From assembly GCA_005776945.1 (NCBI GenBank), contig SXOB01000023.1, positions 1 to 60,810 of the forward strand: DNA of 60,810 nucleotides, given 5' to 3'. Under the pieces are notes generated by a model, which ran no database searches, had not been told where the DNA came from, and was given only the letters and a program-made list of their open reading frames with translations. Each line of letters opens with the position of its first letter. Within the stretch, counting starts at the first letter, position 1. Position numbers and translations under genes: made by a program. The DNA is from Pseudomonadota bacterium (GTDB lineage Bacteria > Myxococcota_A > UBA796 > GCA-2862545). Shown in pieces: positions 1-6,769 of this stretch.

Positions 1-215
1 CGGTCGGCAACCATCTTTCGCAGCCGTCCGTTCTCCTGTTCAAGGCTTCGAAGGCGCTTTGTGGCGTCGGCCGTCATCGTGCCGAACCGGCGCCGCCAGA
101 CGTACACCGTCTGTTCGCTGATCGCATGTCTCTTGGCCACCAGCGCCACGGACGTCGCGTCCGCCTCGGGGAGGATCCGCACCATCTTCTCGTCACTGAA
201 CCTGCTCTTCCGCAT
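1..215 (-). CDS. IS3-family transposase OrfA (partial, runs off the window)
   Basis: The first 71 codons read as the N-terminal helix-turn-helix part of an IS3 OrfA. The protein starts MRKSRFSDEKMVRIL, then has a recognition region with VAKRHAISEQTVYVWRRRFG and the start of a leucine-zipper-like segment, RLRSLEQENGRLRKMVAD. OrfA binds the element ends and usually forms the active transposase through a -1 frameshift into orfB; that part is not visible. The ATG at 215 is chosen because it gives the typical OrfA N-terminus. No internal stop is seen, so the copy may be intact outside the window. Confidence 0.85.
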   Translation of the reverse strand, partial: MRKSRFSDEKMVRILPEADATSVALVAKRHAISEQTVYVWRRRFGTMTADATKRLRSLEQENGRLRKMVAD

Positions 216-261
216 CGTCCCTCTCCGTCTCTGCGACGACGAGGCCGATCCAACGCTTCAA

Positions 262-288
262 GTGGACCGAAATTCCGGGAGCAGGTCA
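262..288 (-). repeat. Putative IS3-family terminal inverted repeat
   Basis: Read on the minus strand this stretch runs TGACCTGCTCCCGGAATTTC and on to GGTCCAC, the kind of end with 5'-TG and a GC-rich inner part seen in many IS3-family elements. It lies between the orfA start and the doxX-like start codon at 294. The partner repeat is not in the window, so the call depends on the orfA beside it. Confidence 0.45.
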
Positions 289-293
289 ACCTC

Positions 294-686
294 ATGAAGG
301 GTTGGAATGTCGGTTTGTGGGTGCTTCAGGGCCTCCTTGGGGTGATGTTTGCGATGGCGGGCGCCGCGAAGATGATGCAACCGATGGACGCCCTGCAGGG
401 GATGGGGATGACGTTCGTCACCTACACGCCGGAGGCCGTCGTCAGGTTCATCGGGGTGTCCGAACTGGCGGGTGGCCTGGGGCTTGTGTTGCCCTCCGCG
501 CTACGCATTCAACCCATCCTCACACCGGTCGCCTCCGGGGCCTTGGCGTTCGTGATGGCGCTCGCCGCCGGGGCCCATGCAACCCACGGCGAAGGGGCCT
601 CCGTGCTGGTCAATGTCGTCCTCGGAACCCTGTTGGCGTTCGTCGCTTGGGGTCGGTCGACGAAGGCGCCAATCGCGCCTCGGTAG
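294..686 (+). CDS. DoxX family membrane protein
   Basis: A 130-residue protein with four hydrophobic segments (about 7-25, 50-66, 74-92 and 103-120) and the DoxX-type opening in which a first helix is followed by a GAAKMMQP-like motif. DoxX proteins are small four-helix inner-membrane proteins linked to redox or quinone processes; the substrate here is unknown. The start ATG follows GGGAGCAGG, but that sequence appears to be the end of the upstream insertion sequence, so the gene may have lost its native promoter and ribosome binding site. The reading frame stays open upstream, so an older, longer N-terminus cannot be excluded. Confidence 0.8.
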   Translation: MKGWNVGLWVLQGLLGVMFAMAGAAKMMQPMDALQGMGMTFVTYTPEAVVRFIGVSELAGGLGLVLPSALRIQPILTPVASGALAFVMALAAGAHATHGEGASVLVNVVLGTLLAFVAWGRSTKAPIAPR

Positions 687-864
687 GCCGCATATCGGTC
701 GAAATGATCAGGACGGAGTCACGGGCGGGTCGGCGGCCGGCTTCGCGCGGGATCCGTTCGCTGTCGCCGCGTCGGCCGAGAATCCGAGGCGCGACGCAGA
801 GCGCGAGGGTCTGGGGCGGATTCCGATCTTGAATGACAAGAATCAGGCGAACGGCGCGGCGCCA

Positions 865-939
865 TGGTGGGCGTGACAGGGATTGAACCTGTGACTTCCA
901 CCGTGTGAAGGTGGCACTCTCCCGCTGAGTTACACGCCC
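865..939 (-). tRNA. tRNA-Val (anticodon CAC)
   Basis: The minus strand folds as a full cloverleaf: a 7-bp acceptor stem GGGCGTG/CACGCCC, D arm ACTCAGCGGGAGAGT, anticodon stem CCACC/GGTGG with loop TTCACAC, and T arm ACAGG-TTCAATC-CCTGT. The anticodon CAC reads GUG valine codons, frequent in this GC-rich genome. The 3' CCA is encoded (865-867). It sits alone between doxX and a membrane protein gene. Confidence 0.97.
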
Positions 940-976
940 GGGACGAGCTGGTTGGGCCAACGCGCGCCGCGGAGCT

Positions 977-1459
977 ATGCCGAAGCGAGCGGACACGTCA
1001 AGCGAAGGCGGCGCACCCGTCGTGCGAGGCGGAGGCGTCAAGCGGGGGCCGATGGGGCAGCGGGCGACGGCCGGGGCGTTGGGCGCGGTGATCGCGCTTT
1101 GGTGTTTCCAGGTCGGCCGCGGCGCGATCGGGACGCGCGCCTTCGAGCAGGCGCCCGACAGCTACGACGGCGTCGAGCAGGTTCTATCGCTCGTCAACGT
1201 CATCGGCGGTGCCGGAGACCGGTGCCGCGTGCAGCAAGGGACGTTGGCCCTGGACGTGCTCTCGGCCTGCCCCGGAACCGCGGAGCTGACGGTGCGGGGC
1301 CATTGGGATGCCGCGCAGCAGGCCTTTGTCGTCGCCGAGCTCTGGCCCGCCCCCGCCCGGGGCCACAAGATGGCCTGGAGCCTGCTCGGCACCGCAATGG
1401 CCTTCGGTTGGGCCGCTCGCGCGCTGCGGCGGACGCCCACGGGGCTCGCTCTTGGCTGA
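977..1459 (+). CDS. Hypothetical membrane protein
   Basis: An unrecognised 160-residue protein. A basic N-terminus is followed by a hydrophobic segment at about 31-46. A soluble stretch with two cysteines (83 and 98) follows, then a second hydrophobic segment near 132-150 and a basic tail. This pattern suggests two membrane passes with a roughly 80-residue periplasmic loop, perhaps disulphide-bonded. A later ATG at codon 26 is an alternative start that would keep both helices. Its stop overlaps the proposed TTG start of the next gene, so the two are probably co-transcribed. Confidence 0.6.
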   Translation: MPKRADTSSEGGAPVVRGGGVKRGPMGQRATAGALGAVIALWCFQVGRGAIGTRAFEQAPDSYDGVEQVLSLVNVIGGAGDRCRVQQGTLALDVLSACPGTAELTVRGHWDAAQQAFVVAELWPAPARGHKMAWSLLGTAMAFGWAARALRRTPTGLALG

Positions 1460-1928
1460 CGGCGTCACCCACCTCGCTACCGCGGCCCTGCCTTCGGCCT
1501 GGTCCCGACACCGGGCGTGGCCGCTCGTCGGCCTCGGCACCGTGTTGCCCGACGTCGCATCCCGGGCTCCCGGCCTCGCGCTCGAGCGAGTCGCGAAGGT
1601 CGTTCCGTTGCCCGAGGCCGTGTTCTGGCCCTGGGGCGTGCTGCATGAACCCGTTGGGTACGTGCTCCTTGCGGGTGTCGTCTCCGGCGCCTTCCGCCCC
1701 GAAGACCGTCGTCTGGCATGGAGGGCGCTCGTGAGCGGCGGTGTGCTCCACTGGATTGTCGACGTCCTGCAGGACCATCACGGCGTCGGCTACCGCTGGC
1801 TGGCCCCGTTCTCGGGTTGGCGCTGGGAGTTGGGCTGGATCGGGTCGGAGGCGACCGTCGTCGCCGCGCCCTTTTTGGCGGTGGCGACCCTCGTGGGGAT
1901 GGCGGCGCACACCCGGCGAAGAGGGTAG
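1452..1928 (+). CDS. YdjM/DUF457-like membrane metal-dependent hydrolase
   Basis: A 158-residue protein starting at a TTG that overlaps the upstream stop codon; no ATG is available near this point. It opens with DGVTHLATAAL and has a PD pair (LPDVASR), an HEPVG motif near residue 65 and LHWIVDVLQDH near 99-109, between hydrophobic stretches. The spaced His and Asp residues resemble the LexA-regulated membrane-bound hydrolase family (YdjM, DUF457), small inner-membrane proteins of unclear substrate. The assignment rests on this pattern and is moderate. The next gene follows after 8 bp. Confidence 0.5.
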   Translation: MADGVTHLATAALPSAWSRHRAWPLVGLGTVLPDVASRAPGLALERVAKVVPLPEAVFWPWGVLHEPVGYVLLAGVVSGAFRPEDRRLAWRALVSGGVLHWIVDVLQDHHGVGYRWLAPFSGWRWELGWIGSEATVVAAPFLAVATLVGMAAHTRRRG

Positions 1929-1936
1929 GGCGCGCC

Positions 1937-2599
1937 ATGCGCGGCTTCGTCGTCGTCGAAGGGCTCATCGGCGTGGGCAAAACGAGCCTGTGCCGGCTGC
2001 TTGAAGCCCGCTGGGGCGCCCGCCTCGTGCTGGAACCGAACGAGACGAACCCGTTTCTCGAATTGTTCTACTCGGACCCCGTTCGCTACGGGATGCCCGT
2101 CCAGCTCATGTACTTGCTGCAGCGTTGGCGGCAGCAGGACCAGGTCCGGCAGGGCGACCTGTTCGGCCCGCTCGTCGTGAGCGACTACTGCTTCGCGAAG
2201 GACCGGATGTTCGCCGAGAAGACACTCGCGGACGACGAACTGCACATCTATGACCAGGTGGCGCGTTCGTTGGGGGAGAAGGCGCCGCGGCCCGACCTGT
2301 TGGTCTACCTGTCTGCGCCGATCTCGGTCGTCCTGTCTCGGATCGCCCAACGTCAGGCGCCTGGGGAAAAGGCCATCACGGCGGCCTACCTCGAGGATCT
2401 CGCCGAACGCTATGAGCGGATGCTGGACCGGTGGACGTCGTGTCCCGTCCTCCGGATCGAGAACACGAACATCGACAGCACGGTGGCGGGCGCCCAGCAA
2501 GACGCGCTCGTTGATCGCGTTGCGGCCGCCCTCCGTGGGGCGACGACGGCCCAGCCCGCGCCTTCGCCGCCGGGCCAACTCGGCCTGTTCGGCTCCTGA
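1937..2599 (+). CDS. Deoxynucleoside (dAdo/dCyd-type) kinase
   Basis: A 220-residue protein of the bacterial deoxyadenosine/deoxycytidine kinase family. It has a P-loop GLIGVGKTS at 9-17 right after the first beta strand, preceded by the conserved Glu8. A SDYCFAKDRMFA segment near 82-93 matches the ERS/DRS substrate region, and a DLLVYLSAP strand is followed by an arginine-rich lid. These kinases phosphorylate deoxynucleosides for the salvage pathway in the cytoplasm. It lies just upstream of panB-panC; I recall this neighbourhood from some deltaproteobacterial genomes but cannot check it here. A proline-rich tail ends the protein. Confidence 0.85.
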   Translation: MRGFVVVEGLIGVGKTSLCRLLEARWGARLVLEPNETNPFLELFYSDPVRYGMPVQLMYLLQRWRQQDQVRQGDLFGPLVVSDYCFAKDRMFAEKTLADDELHIYDQVARSLGEKAPRPDLLVYLSAPISVVLSRIAQRQAPGEKAITAAYLEDLAERYERMLDRWTSCPVLRIENTNIDSTVAGAQQDALVDRVAAALRGATTAQPAPSPPGQLGLFGS

Positions 2600-2602
2600 A
2601 CC

Positions 2603-2626
2603 CCACGCCGATGGCCTTCGGCGTGG
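2603..2626 (+). terminator. GC-rich hairpin after the deoxynucleoside kinase gene
   Basis: A perfect 9-bp stem, CCACGCCGA/TCGGCGTGG, with a 6-nt loop begins 4 bases after the kinase stop codon. No U-tract follows (the next bases are TTAGCTTG), so it could be a terminator that works without a clean U-run, an RNA 3' end stabiliser or an attenuator. It separates the kinase gene from the panB leader. Confidence 0.45.
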
Positions 2627-2777
2627 TTAGCTTGAGGGTGGACGAGGACCGGGTGGCGCCCCGGCGTCTGCATCCCTCCGCCGGCTCGACCGGCACTCCG
2701 AGGCCCCTGGATCCGCGCCGGACCGGGAGGCGAAGCCGGGGAAACCTCGGCTCGGAGCAGGAGACATAGGAGGCCCT
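2627..2777 (+). promoter_or_regulatory. Leader of panB with strong ribosome binding site
   Basis: This roughly 150-bp gap holds self-complementary GC-rich pieces, such as GCCGG-CTCGA-CCGGC and a CCGAGG that can pair with a later CCTCGG. It ends in a near-perfect AGGAGG at 2768-2773, 4 bases before the panB ATG. I see no match to a known riboswitch consensus. It probably contains the panBC promoter and 5' UTR; any regulatory fold is inference. Confidence 0.35.
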
Positions 2778-3617
2778 ATGGGCCGGCTGACCACGTTGGA
2801 CCTGCATCGCAAGGCCGACAGCGAACGACTCGTGATGATCACGGCCTACGACGCCACGATGGCGCGTTGGGTCGATCGAGCGGGGGCCGACATCGTGCTC
2901 GTTGGCGACTCCGTCGGCATGACGGTGATGGGCCACGACGACACGCTCGCCGTCACCCTCGACCAAATGGTCTACCACACGCGATGTGTGGCTCGCGGAG
3001 TGGCGAGCGCCCACTTGACCGCCGACCTACCGTTTCTTTCCTACCAGGTGTCCGCAGAGGACGCGCTGCGCTCCGCCGGGCGCCTCATCGCCGAAGGCGG
3101 CGCCCAGTCCGTCAAACTCGAGGGCGGGGCCCCCATGGCGGCGACGATCGCCCGCCTCGTTGCGATCGGCATTCCGGTGATGGCGCACGTCGGACTGACG
3201 CCTCAGTCTGTCCACGCGATGGGTGGATTCCGCGTCCAGGGGCGCAGCGAGTCCGAGGCGGAGGGTGTGCTGCGCGACGCCCTGGCCGTCGAGGAGGCCG
3301 GGGCCTTCTCCGTCGTCCTCGAGGGGATGCCGCTCGATCTCGCTGCCGAGATCACGCAGCGCCTGAGCATTCCGACGATCGGAATCGGAGCCGGTCCCCA
3401 TTGCGACGGACAGGTGCTCGTCTGCAACGACCTGCTCGGCATGAATTCCCAGTTCGCGCCGCGCTTCGTCAAGCGGTACGCGGATTTTGAGGGCGCGGCC
3501 GTCGCCGCGATGAACGAATTCGCCGCCGAGGTTCGATCGGGGCAATTCCCTACGCTGGAAAACAGCTTTCAGCGGAAGGGTGGCCCGCGCGCCGTCTCGC
3601 GGCTCTACGGCGGCTGA
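2778..3617 (+). CDS. panB: 3-methyl-2-oxobutanoate hydroxymethyltransferase
   Basis: PanB transfers a hydroxymethyl group from 5,10-methylene-tetrahydrofolate to alpha-ketoisovalerate to form ketopantoate, the first committed step of pantothenate and coenzyme A synthesis. The 279-residue length is typical. The expected metal and substrate residues are present: VGDSVGM with Asp44, TADLPF with Asp83, SVKLEGG with Lys113 and Glu115, and the catalytic Glu182 in VVLEGMP. The [19 protein letters not shown] signature is also there. A strong AGGAGG precedes the ATG. The stop codon directly abuts the GTG of panC, so the two are translationally linked. Confidence 0.97.
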   Translation: MGRLTTLDLHRKADSERLVMITAYDATMARWVDRAGADIVLVGDSVGMTVMGHDDTLAVTLDQMVYHTRCVARGVASAHLTADLPFLSYQVSAEDALRSAGRLIAEGGAQSVKLEGGAPMAATIARLVAIGIPVMAHVGLTPQSVHAMGGFRVQGRSESEAEGVLRDALAVEEAGAFSVVLEGMPLDLAAEITQRLSIPTIGIGAGPHCDGQVLVCNDLLGMNSQFAPRFVKRYADFEGAAVAAMNEFAAEVRSGQFPTLENSFQRKGGPRAVSRLYGG

Positions 3618-4439
3618 GTGGACGTCCTGGCCGACATCCCGGCGCTGCGCCGCTGGGTTGCGTCCAAGCAAGGGCGGCGCATCGGTTTCGTTCCGACGAT
3701 GGGCTACCTCCACCACGGTCATGCAAGTCTGATCGATTTGCTGCGGCCGGATTGCGACGCGCTCGTGGTCAGCAGCTACGTCAATCCCAAACAATTCGGG
3801 CCGACGGAGGACCTCGATCGGTATCCCAGCGACCCCGAGGGAGATGAGGCACTCGTACGGAAACACGGGGCCGACGCCCTGTTTCGTCCGACCAGCCTGT
3901 ACCCTTCGACCTTCGCCACGAATGTTCACGTCTCGGGTTTGACCGACGGATTGTGTGGGGCAAGCCGCCCGGGCCATTTCGACGGGGTGGCCACCGTGGT
4001 CGCGCGCCTGTTCGGCCTCGTGTCATGTGACGTCGCCATCTTTGGTGAAAAGGACTGGCAGCAATTGGCCGTCGTGCGCCGGCTGGTCGACGACCTCGCG
4101 CTGCCCGTCCAGATCGTGGGCGCGCCGATCGTGCGAGAGGCCGACGGTTTGGCCGCGTCGAGCCGGAATGTCTACCTCGACGCGTCGGCCCGCCGACGGG
4201 CCGTGACGTTGTCGCGCGCCCTTGGCGCGATGGCGGAGGCCGCTCGCTGCGGCGAACGCCGAGTCGAGGTCCTTCGGGCCGCCGCGCTCGACGTTCTCGA
4301 CGTCGATCGCCTCGACTATCTCGAGGTCGTCGACGCCGACACGTTGTCGCCGCTGCAACAGGTACGTGGGCCGGCACGCGCACTCGTGGCCGCTTTCTTC
4401 GGCAAGACGCGGCTGATCGACAACGTGGGGCTCGAATGA
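3618..4439 (+). CDS. panC: Pantothenate synthetase (pantoate-beta-alanine ligase)
   Basis: PanC joins pantoate and beta-alanine with ATP to give pantothenate, acting after PanB. The 273-residue protein has the nucleotidyltransferase HIGH-like region PTMGYLHHGHASL (26-38), SSYVNPKQFGPTEDLDRYP, RPGHFDGVATVV, FGEKDWQQL near 143-150 and the adenylate-binding SSRNVYL. All core motifs look intact. It starts with GTG immediately after the panB stop. Its own stop overlaps the ATG of the next small membrane protein gene by 4 bases (ATGA). Confidence 0.97.
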   Translation: MDVLADIPALRRWVASKQGRRIGFVPTMGYLHHGHASLIDLLRPDCDALVVSSYVNPKQFGPTEDLDRYPSDPEGDEALVRKHGADALFRPTSLYPSTFATNVHVSGLTDGLCGASRPGHFDGVATVVARLFGLVSCDVAIFGEKDWQQLAVVRRLVDDLALPVQIVGAPIVREADGLAASSRNVYLDASARRRAVTLSRALGAMAEAARCGERRVEVLRAAALDVLDVDRLDYLEVVDADTLSPLQQVRGPARALVAAFFGKTRLIDNVGLE

Positions 4440-4789
4440 CATTCGGACAGGCGATGTTGCCCGTGATGGGCCTCCTTTTCGCCAACTATGTGGTGCATCG
4501 AAATCCGGCCCTCGTCGGCAAGGCACCGATTTTCGCATTGCTCGTGCTCGTCGATGCGCTGGCCGTGCTCACGGTGCTCCTTTGGCCCAACCTCCCGCCG
4601 CCGTTCACGATGATGGCGGCTCGTGGCCTGATCGCGCTGCTGCTGCTCATGCACATCGCCACGGCCATCCAGTCCCGCGTGTCGATTCGCGCCGCCGAAA
4701 GCCGGGAGCGCGTCGAGGCCGAGTACGCGCGCCTCCGGGCTCAACTCGACGACGAAGAGGAGGCTCGCGGCCGCGCAGATCCAGGGTAG
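4436..4789 (+). CDS. Small hypothetical membrane protein
   Basis: A 117-residue protein that I do not recognise. Hydrophobic segments lie at about 4-22, 32-52 and 60-80, followed by a charged, helix-forming C-terminus rich in Glu and Arg that probably lies in the cytoplasm as a short coiled coil. The ATG overlaps the panC stop (ATGA), which suggests co-translation with the pantothenate genes, but there is no evidence for a role in that pathway. Confidence 0.6.
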   Translation: MTFGQAMLPVMGLLFANYVVHRNPALVGKAPIFALLVLVDALAVLTVLLWPNLPPPFTMMAARGLIALLLLMHIATAIQSRVSIRAAESRERVEAEYARLRAQLDDEEEARGRADPG

Positions 4790-4809
4790 GGGACGCGACG
4801 GAGGCTGCA

Positions 4810-6030
4810 ATGATTCTGAGGCGTGCGTTGTTGGCGGGGGCGGCCCTTTCTGCCGCCTTGCCGGCCTTCGCGGCAAAGGCGGACACGGACGACGCGGCGC
4901 TCTGGCGCGAGGTCCAAGATGCCTTTGACCTCGATCGGACGATCCTGAACTTCAACACGGGCGGCTGTTGCCCCTGTCCGCGCTCCGTGATGGCGGCGAT
5001 GGCGCGCTACCAAGCGTGGTCCAACCTGGCGCCCACGCGGCAGATGTGGCTCGACGTCGAGCCTGGGATCGAGGCCGTTCGGCGCGAACTTGGCCGCGAG
5101 GCGGGCGTCGATTCCGAAACCGTCGCCATCACCCGCAACGCGTCGGAGGCACTCCAGATCGCCCAGTTGGGGCTCGAACTCAAGGTCGGGGACGAGGTCA
5201 TCGTCTGCGATCACGACTACCCGAGGATGCGCGACACCTGGGATGCGCGGGCGCGGCGCGACGGCATCGTCGTCGTGGAGGTCGGCTTCCCGGTGGAGGC
5301 CGACGATGACGAGATCGTCGAGGCCTACCGGCGCGCGATCACGGCGAAGACCAAGGTGCTACACATCACGCAAGCGACGCACTTGTCGGGCAAGGTTCTG
5401 CCGGCTGCCCGTCTCGCCGCGCTGGCGCGGGAGGTAGGGGCGACGAGCATCGTCGACGGGGCCCACGCCTTTGCCCATCTGCCGACGACGGTGGCCGAGG
5501 TCGACGCGGATTTCTATGGGACGAGCCTGCACAAGTGGCTGCTCGCGCCGGTGGGCACCGGCCTCCTCGTCGTTCGCAAGGAGCGGATTGCGGGCCATTG
5601 GCCGCTTCAGCCGGCGTCCCGTTTGCTCGACGCCGACATTCGCAAATTCGAGGAGATCGGCACCCACCCCGCTGCGGCACACAATGCGGTGGCCGAGGCT
5701 CTGGCCCTGCACCGGCGCATCGGCATCGAGCGCAAACACGCCAGATTGCATGCGCTTCGGGGGATGTGGCAGGACGGCGTGAAGGGTGCACCGGGCGTGC
5801 GCTTGTTGACGGAGAATGACCCCAAGCGGAGTGGCGGCATCGGGGTCGTCCAGATCGGGGACGGCGACCCGGTGGCCCAAGCGGACGCGTTGTGGAAGGG
5901 GTGGCGCATTCACATCACGCCGATCGCCCATCCCCGCGTCCGCGGCCTGCGCGTGACGCCCAACGTGTACCACTCGGAGGGCGACGTCGCCGTGTTGGTC
6001 GACGCCCTGCGCGGACTCGCCGCCGGGTGA
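4810..6030 (+). CDS. Exported class V (PLP-dependent) aminotransferase-like protein
   Basis: A 406-residue fold-type I PLP enzyme of the class V aminotransferase/cysteine desulfurase/isopenicillin-N-epimerase group. The core shows NTGGCCPCP near 49-57, TRNASEALQ, the PLP-contacting IVDGAHAFAH with Asp216 and His219, and the Schiff-base lysine Lys242 in SLHKWLLAPVG. The N-terminus, MILRRALLAGAALSAALPAFAAKA, is a signal peptide with an RR pair just before the hydrophobic core. This suggests Tat export of a folded, cofactor-loaded enzyme to the periplasm. The substrate cannot be told from sequence. It follows the small membrane gene by 20 bp. Confidence 0.8.
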   Translation: MILRRALLAGAALSAALPAFAAKADTDDAALWREVQDAFDLDRTILNFNTGGCCPCPRSVMAAMARYQAWSNLAPTRQMWLDVEPGIEAVRRELGREAGVDSETVAITRNASEALQIAQLGLELKVGDEVIVCDHDYPRMRDTWDARARRDGIVVVEVGFPVEADDDEIVEAYRRAITAKTKVLHITQATHLSGKVLPAARLAALAREVGATSIVDGAHAFAHLPTTVAEVDADFYGTSLHKWLLAPVGTGLLVVRKERIAGHWPLQPASRLLDADIRKFEEIGTHPAAAHNAVAEALALHRRIGIERKHARLHALRGMWQDGVKGAPGVRLLTENDPKRSGGIGVVQIGDGDPVAQADALWKGWRIHITPIAHPRVRGLRVTPNVYHSEGDVAVLVDALRGLAAG

Positions 6031-6118
6031 CCCGGGACGCCGACGGTGCGGGAAGGGCTCCCACGCGTTAGCCGTGCGGCTCGCAGGGTGCCTGTCTCCG
6101 ATGGCGCCTGGAGGTAGG

Positions 6119-6769
6119 ATGGACCATTCGTATTGGGAAGGCGAGTGGCGCGCCGGGCGCTTGCCCTGGCACGGCACCGCGGTCCACCGCGATCTGGTCG
6201 ACTTCGGCCCGAATTTCCTTCAGGGCGGTGCCCACCGCATCCTCGTGCCCCTGTGCGGCAAGACCTTGGATCTCGCGTGGCTCGCCGCCCGCGGCCACGA
6301 TGTGTACGGGATCGAATTCGTCTCCGAGGCGATCACGACGGTCTTCGAGGAGGCCGGTCTCGAGCCTGTCGAGGAACAGGTGGGCCCCTACCGCTCTTGG
6401 CGCAGCGGCACGTTGACCCTGATTCAAGCCGACTTCTTCGAGATGGACTCCACCGTTTTGGGTCCGATGGATCGGCTCTGGGACCGCGGCGGCCTCGTCA
6501 ACGTCGACCCTGGGCGTCGGGCCGCCTACGTCCAGCGCTTGCGGAGCTTCGCTCGCGCAGGAGCGCAGGCGATGGTCAACGTCTTCAGCTACGACCAAAC
6601 GGGCTTCGACGGACCGCCCTTCAGCGTCCCCGACACAGATTTCAAAGCGCTTTTCGCCTCGATGCGCGGCATCAAGTTGCTCCGACGCGACAAGACGCGG
6701 GTCCGCCAGCCGCTGGCCCTCCAACACATCGAAGGCACCGGGACGGAGACCTGGCTCGTCGAGATGTGA
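6119..6769 (+). CDS. Thiopurine S-methyltransferase family protein
   Basis: A 216-residue SAM-dependent methyltransferase of the TPMT family. Markers are the N-terminal SYWEGEWRAGRLPWH, the family signature VPLCGKTLDLAWLAARGHDVYGIE (SAM-binding motif I, in two parts, about 43-66), and a Trp-Asp-Arg segment, LWDRGGLVNVDP, after the fourth strand. Bacterial homologues methylate thiol, selenium or tellurium compounds, and the natural substrate here is unknown. A good GGAGGTAGG precedes the ATG. The stop overlaps the next gene's ATG. A selenium link would fit the selD gene at 25818, but that is speculation. Confidence 0.85.
   Translation: MDHSYWEGEWRAGRLPWHGTAVHRDLVDFGPNFLQGGAHRILVPLCGKTLDLAWLAARGHDVYGIEFVSEAITTVFEEAGLEPVEEQVGPYRSWRSGTLTLIQADFFEMDSTVLGPMDRLWDRGGLVNVDPGRRAAYVQRLRSFARAGAQAMVNVFSYDQTGFDGPPFSVPDTDFKALFASMRGIKLLRRDKTRVRQPLALQHIEGTGTETWLVEM

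Larger units (their letters stand above)
1..288 (-). mobile_element. End of an IS3-family insertion sequence
   Basis: The minus strand carries the start of an IS3-type orfA. About 70 bp upstream of it lies a sequence resembling the terminal inverted repeat of IS3-family elements: it begins TGACCTGCTCCCGG at base 288 and reads inward. The rest of the element (orfB and the other end) lies outside the window, so completeness, target duplication and exact boundary cannot be judged. The proposed boundary rests on recalled similarity to IS3-family ends and is inference. Confidence 0.6.

Noticed and set aside
2627-2777. Cobalamin-type riboswitch in the panB leader, prompted by a GCGAAGCC-like piece
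   Set aside because: The conserved B12-box and core elements are missing; only a short chance similarity remains.
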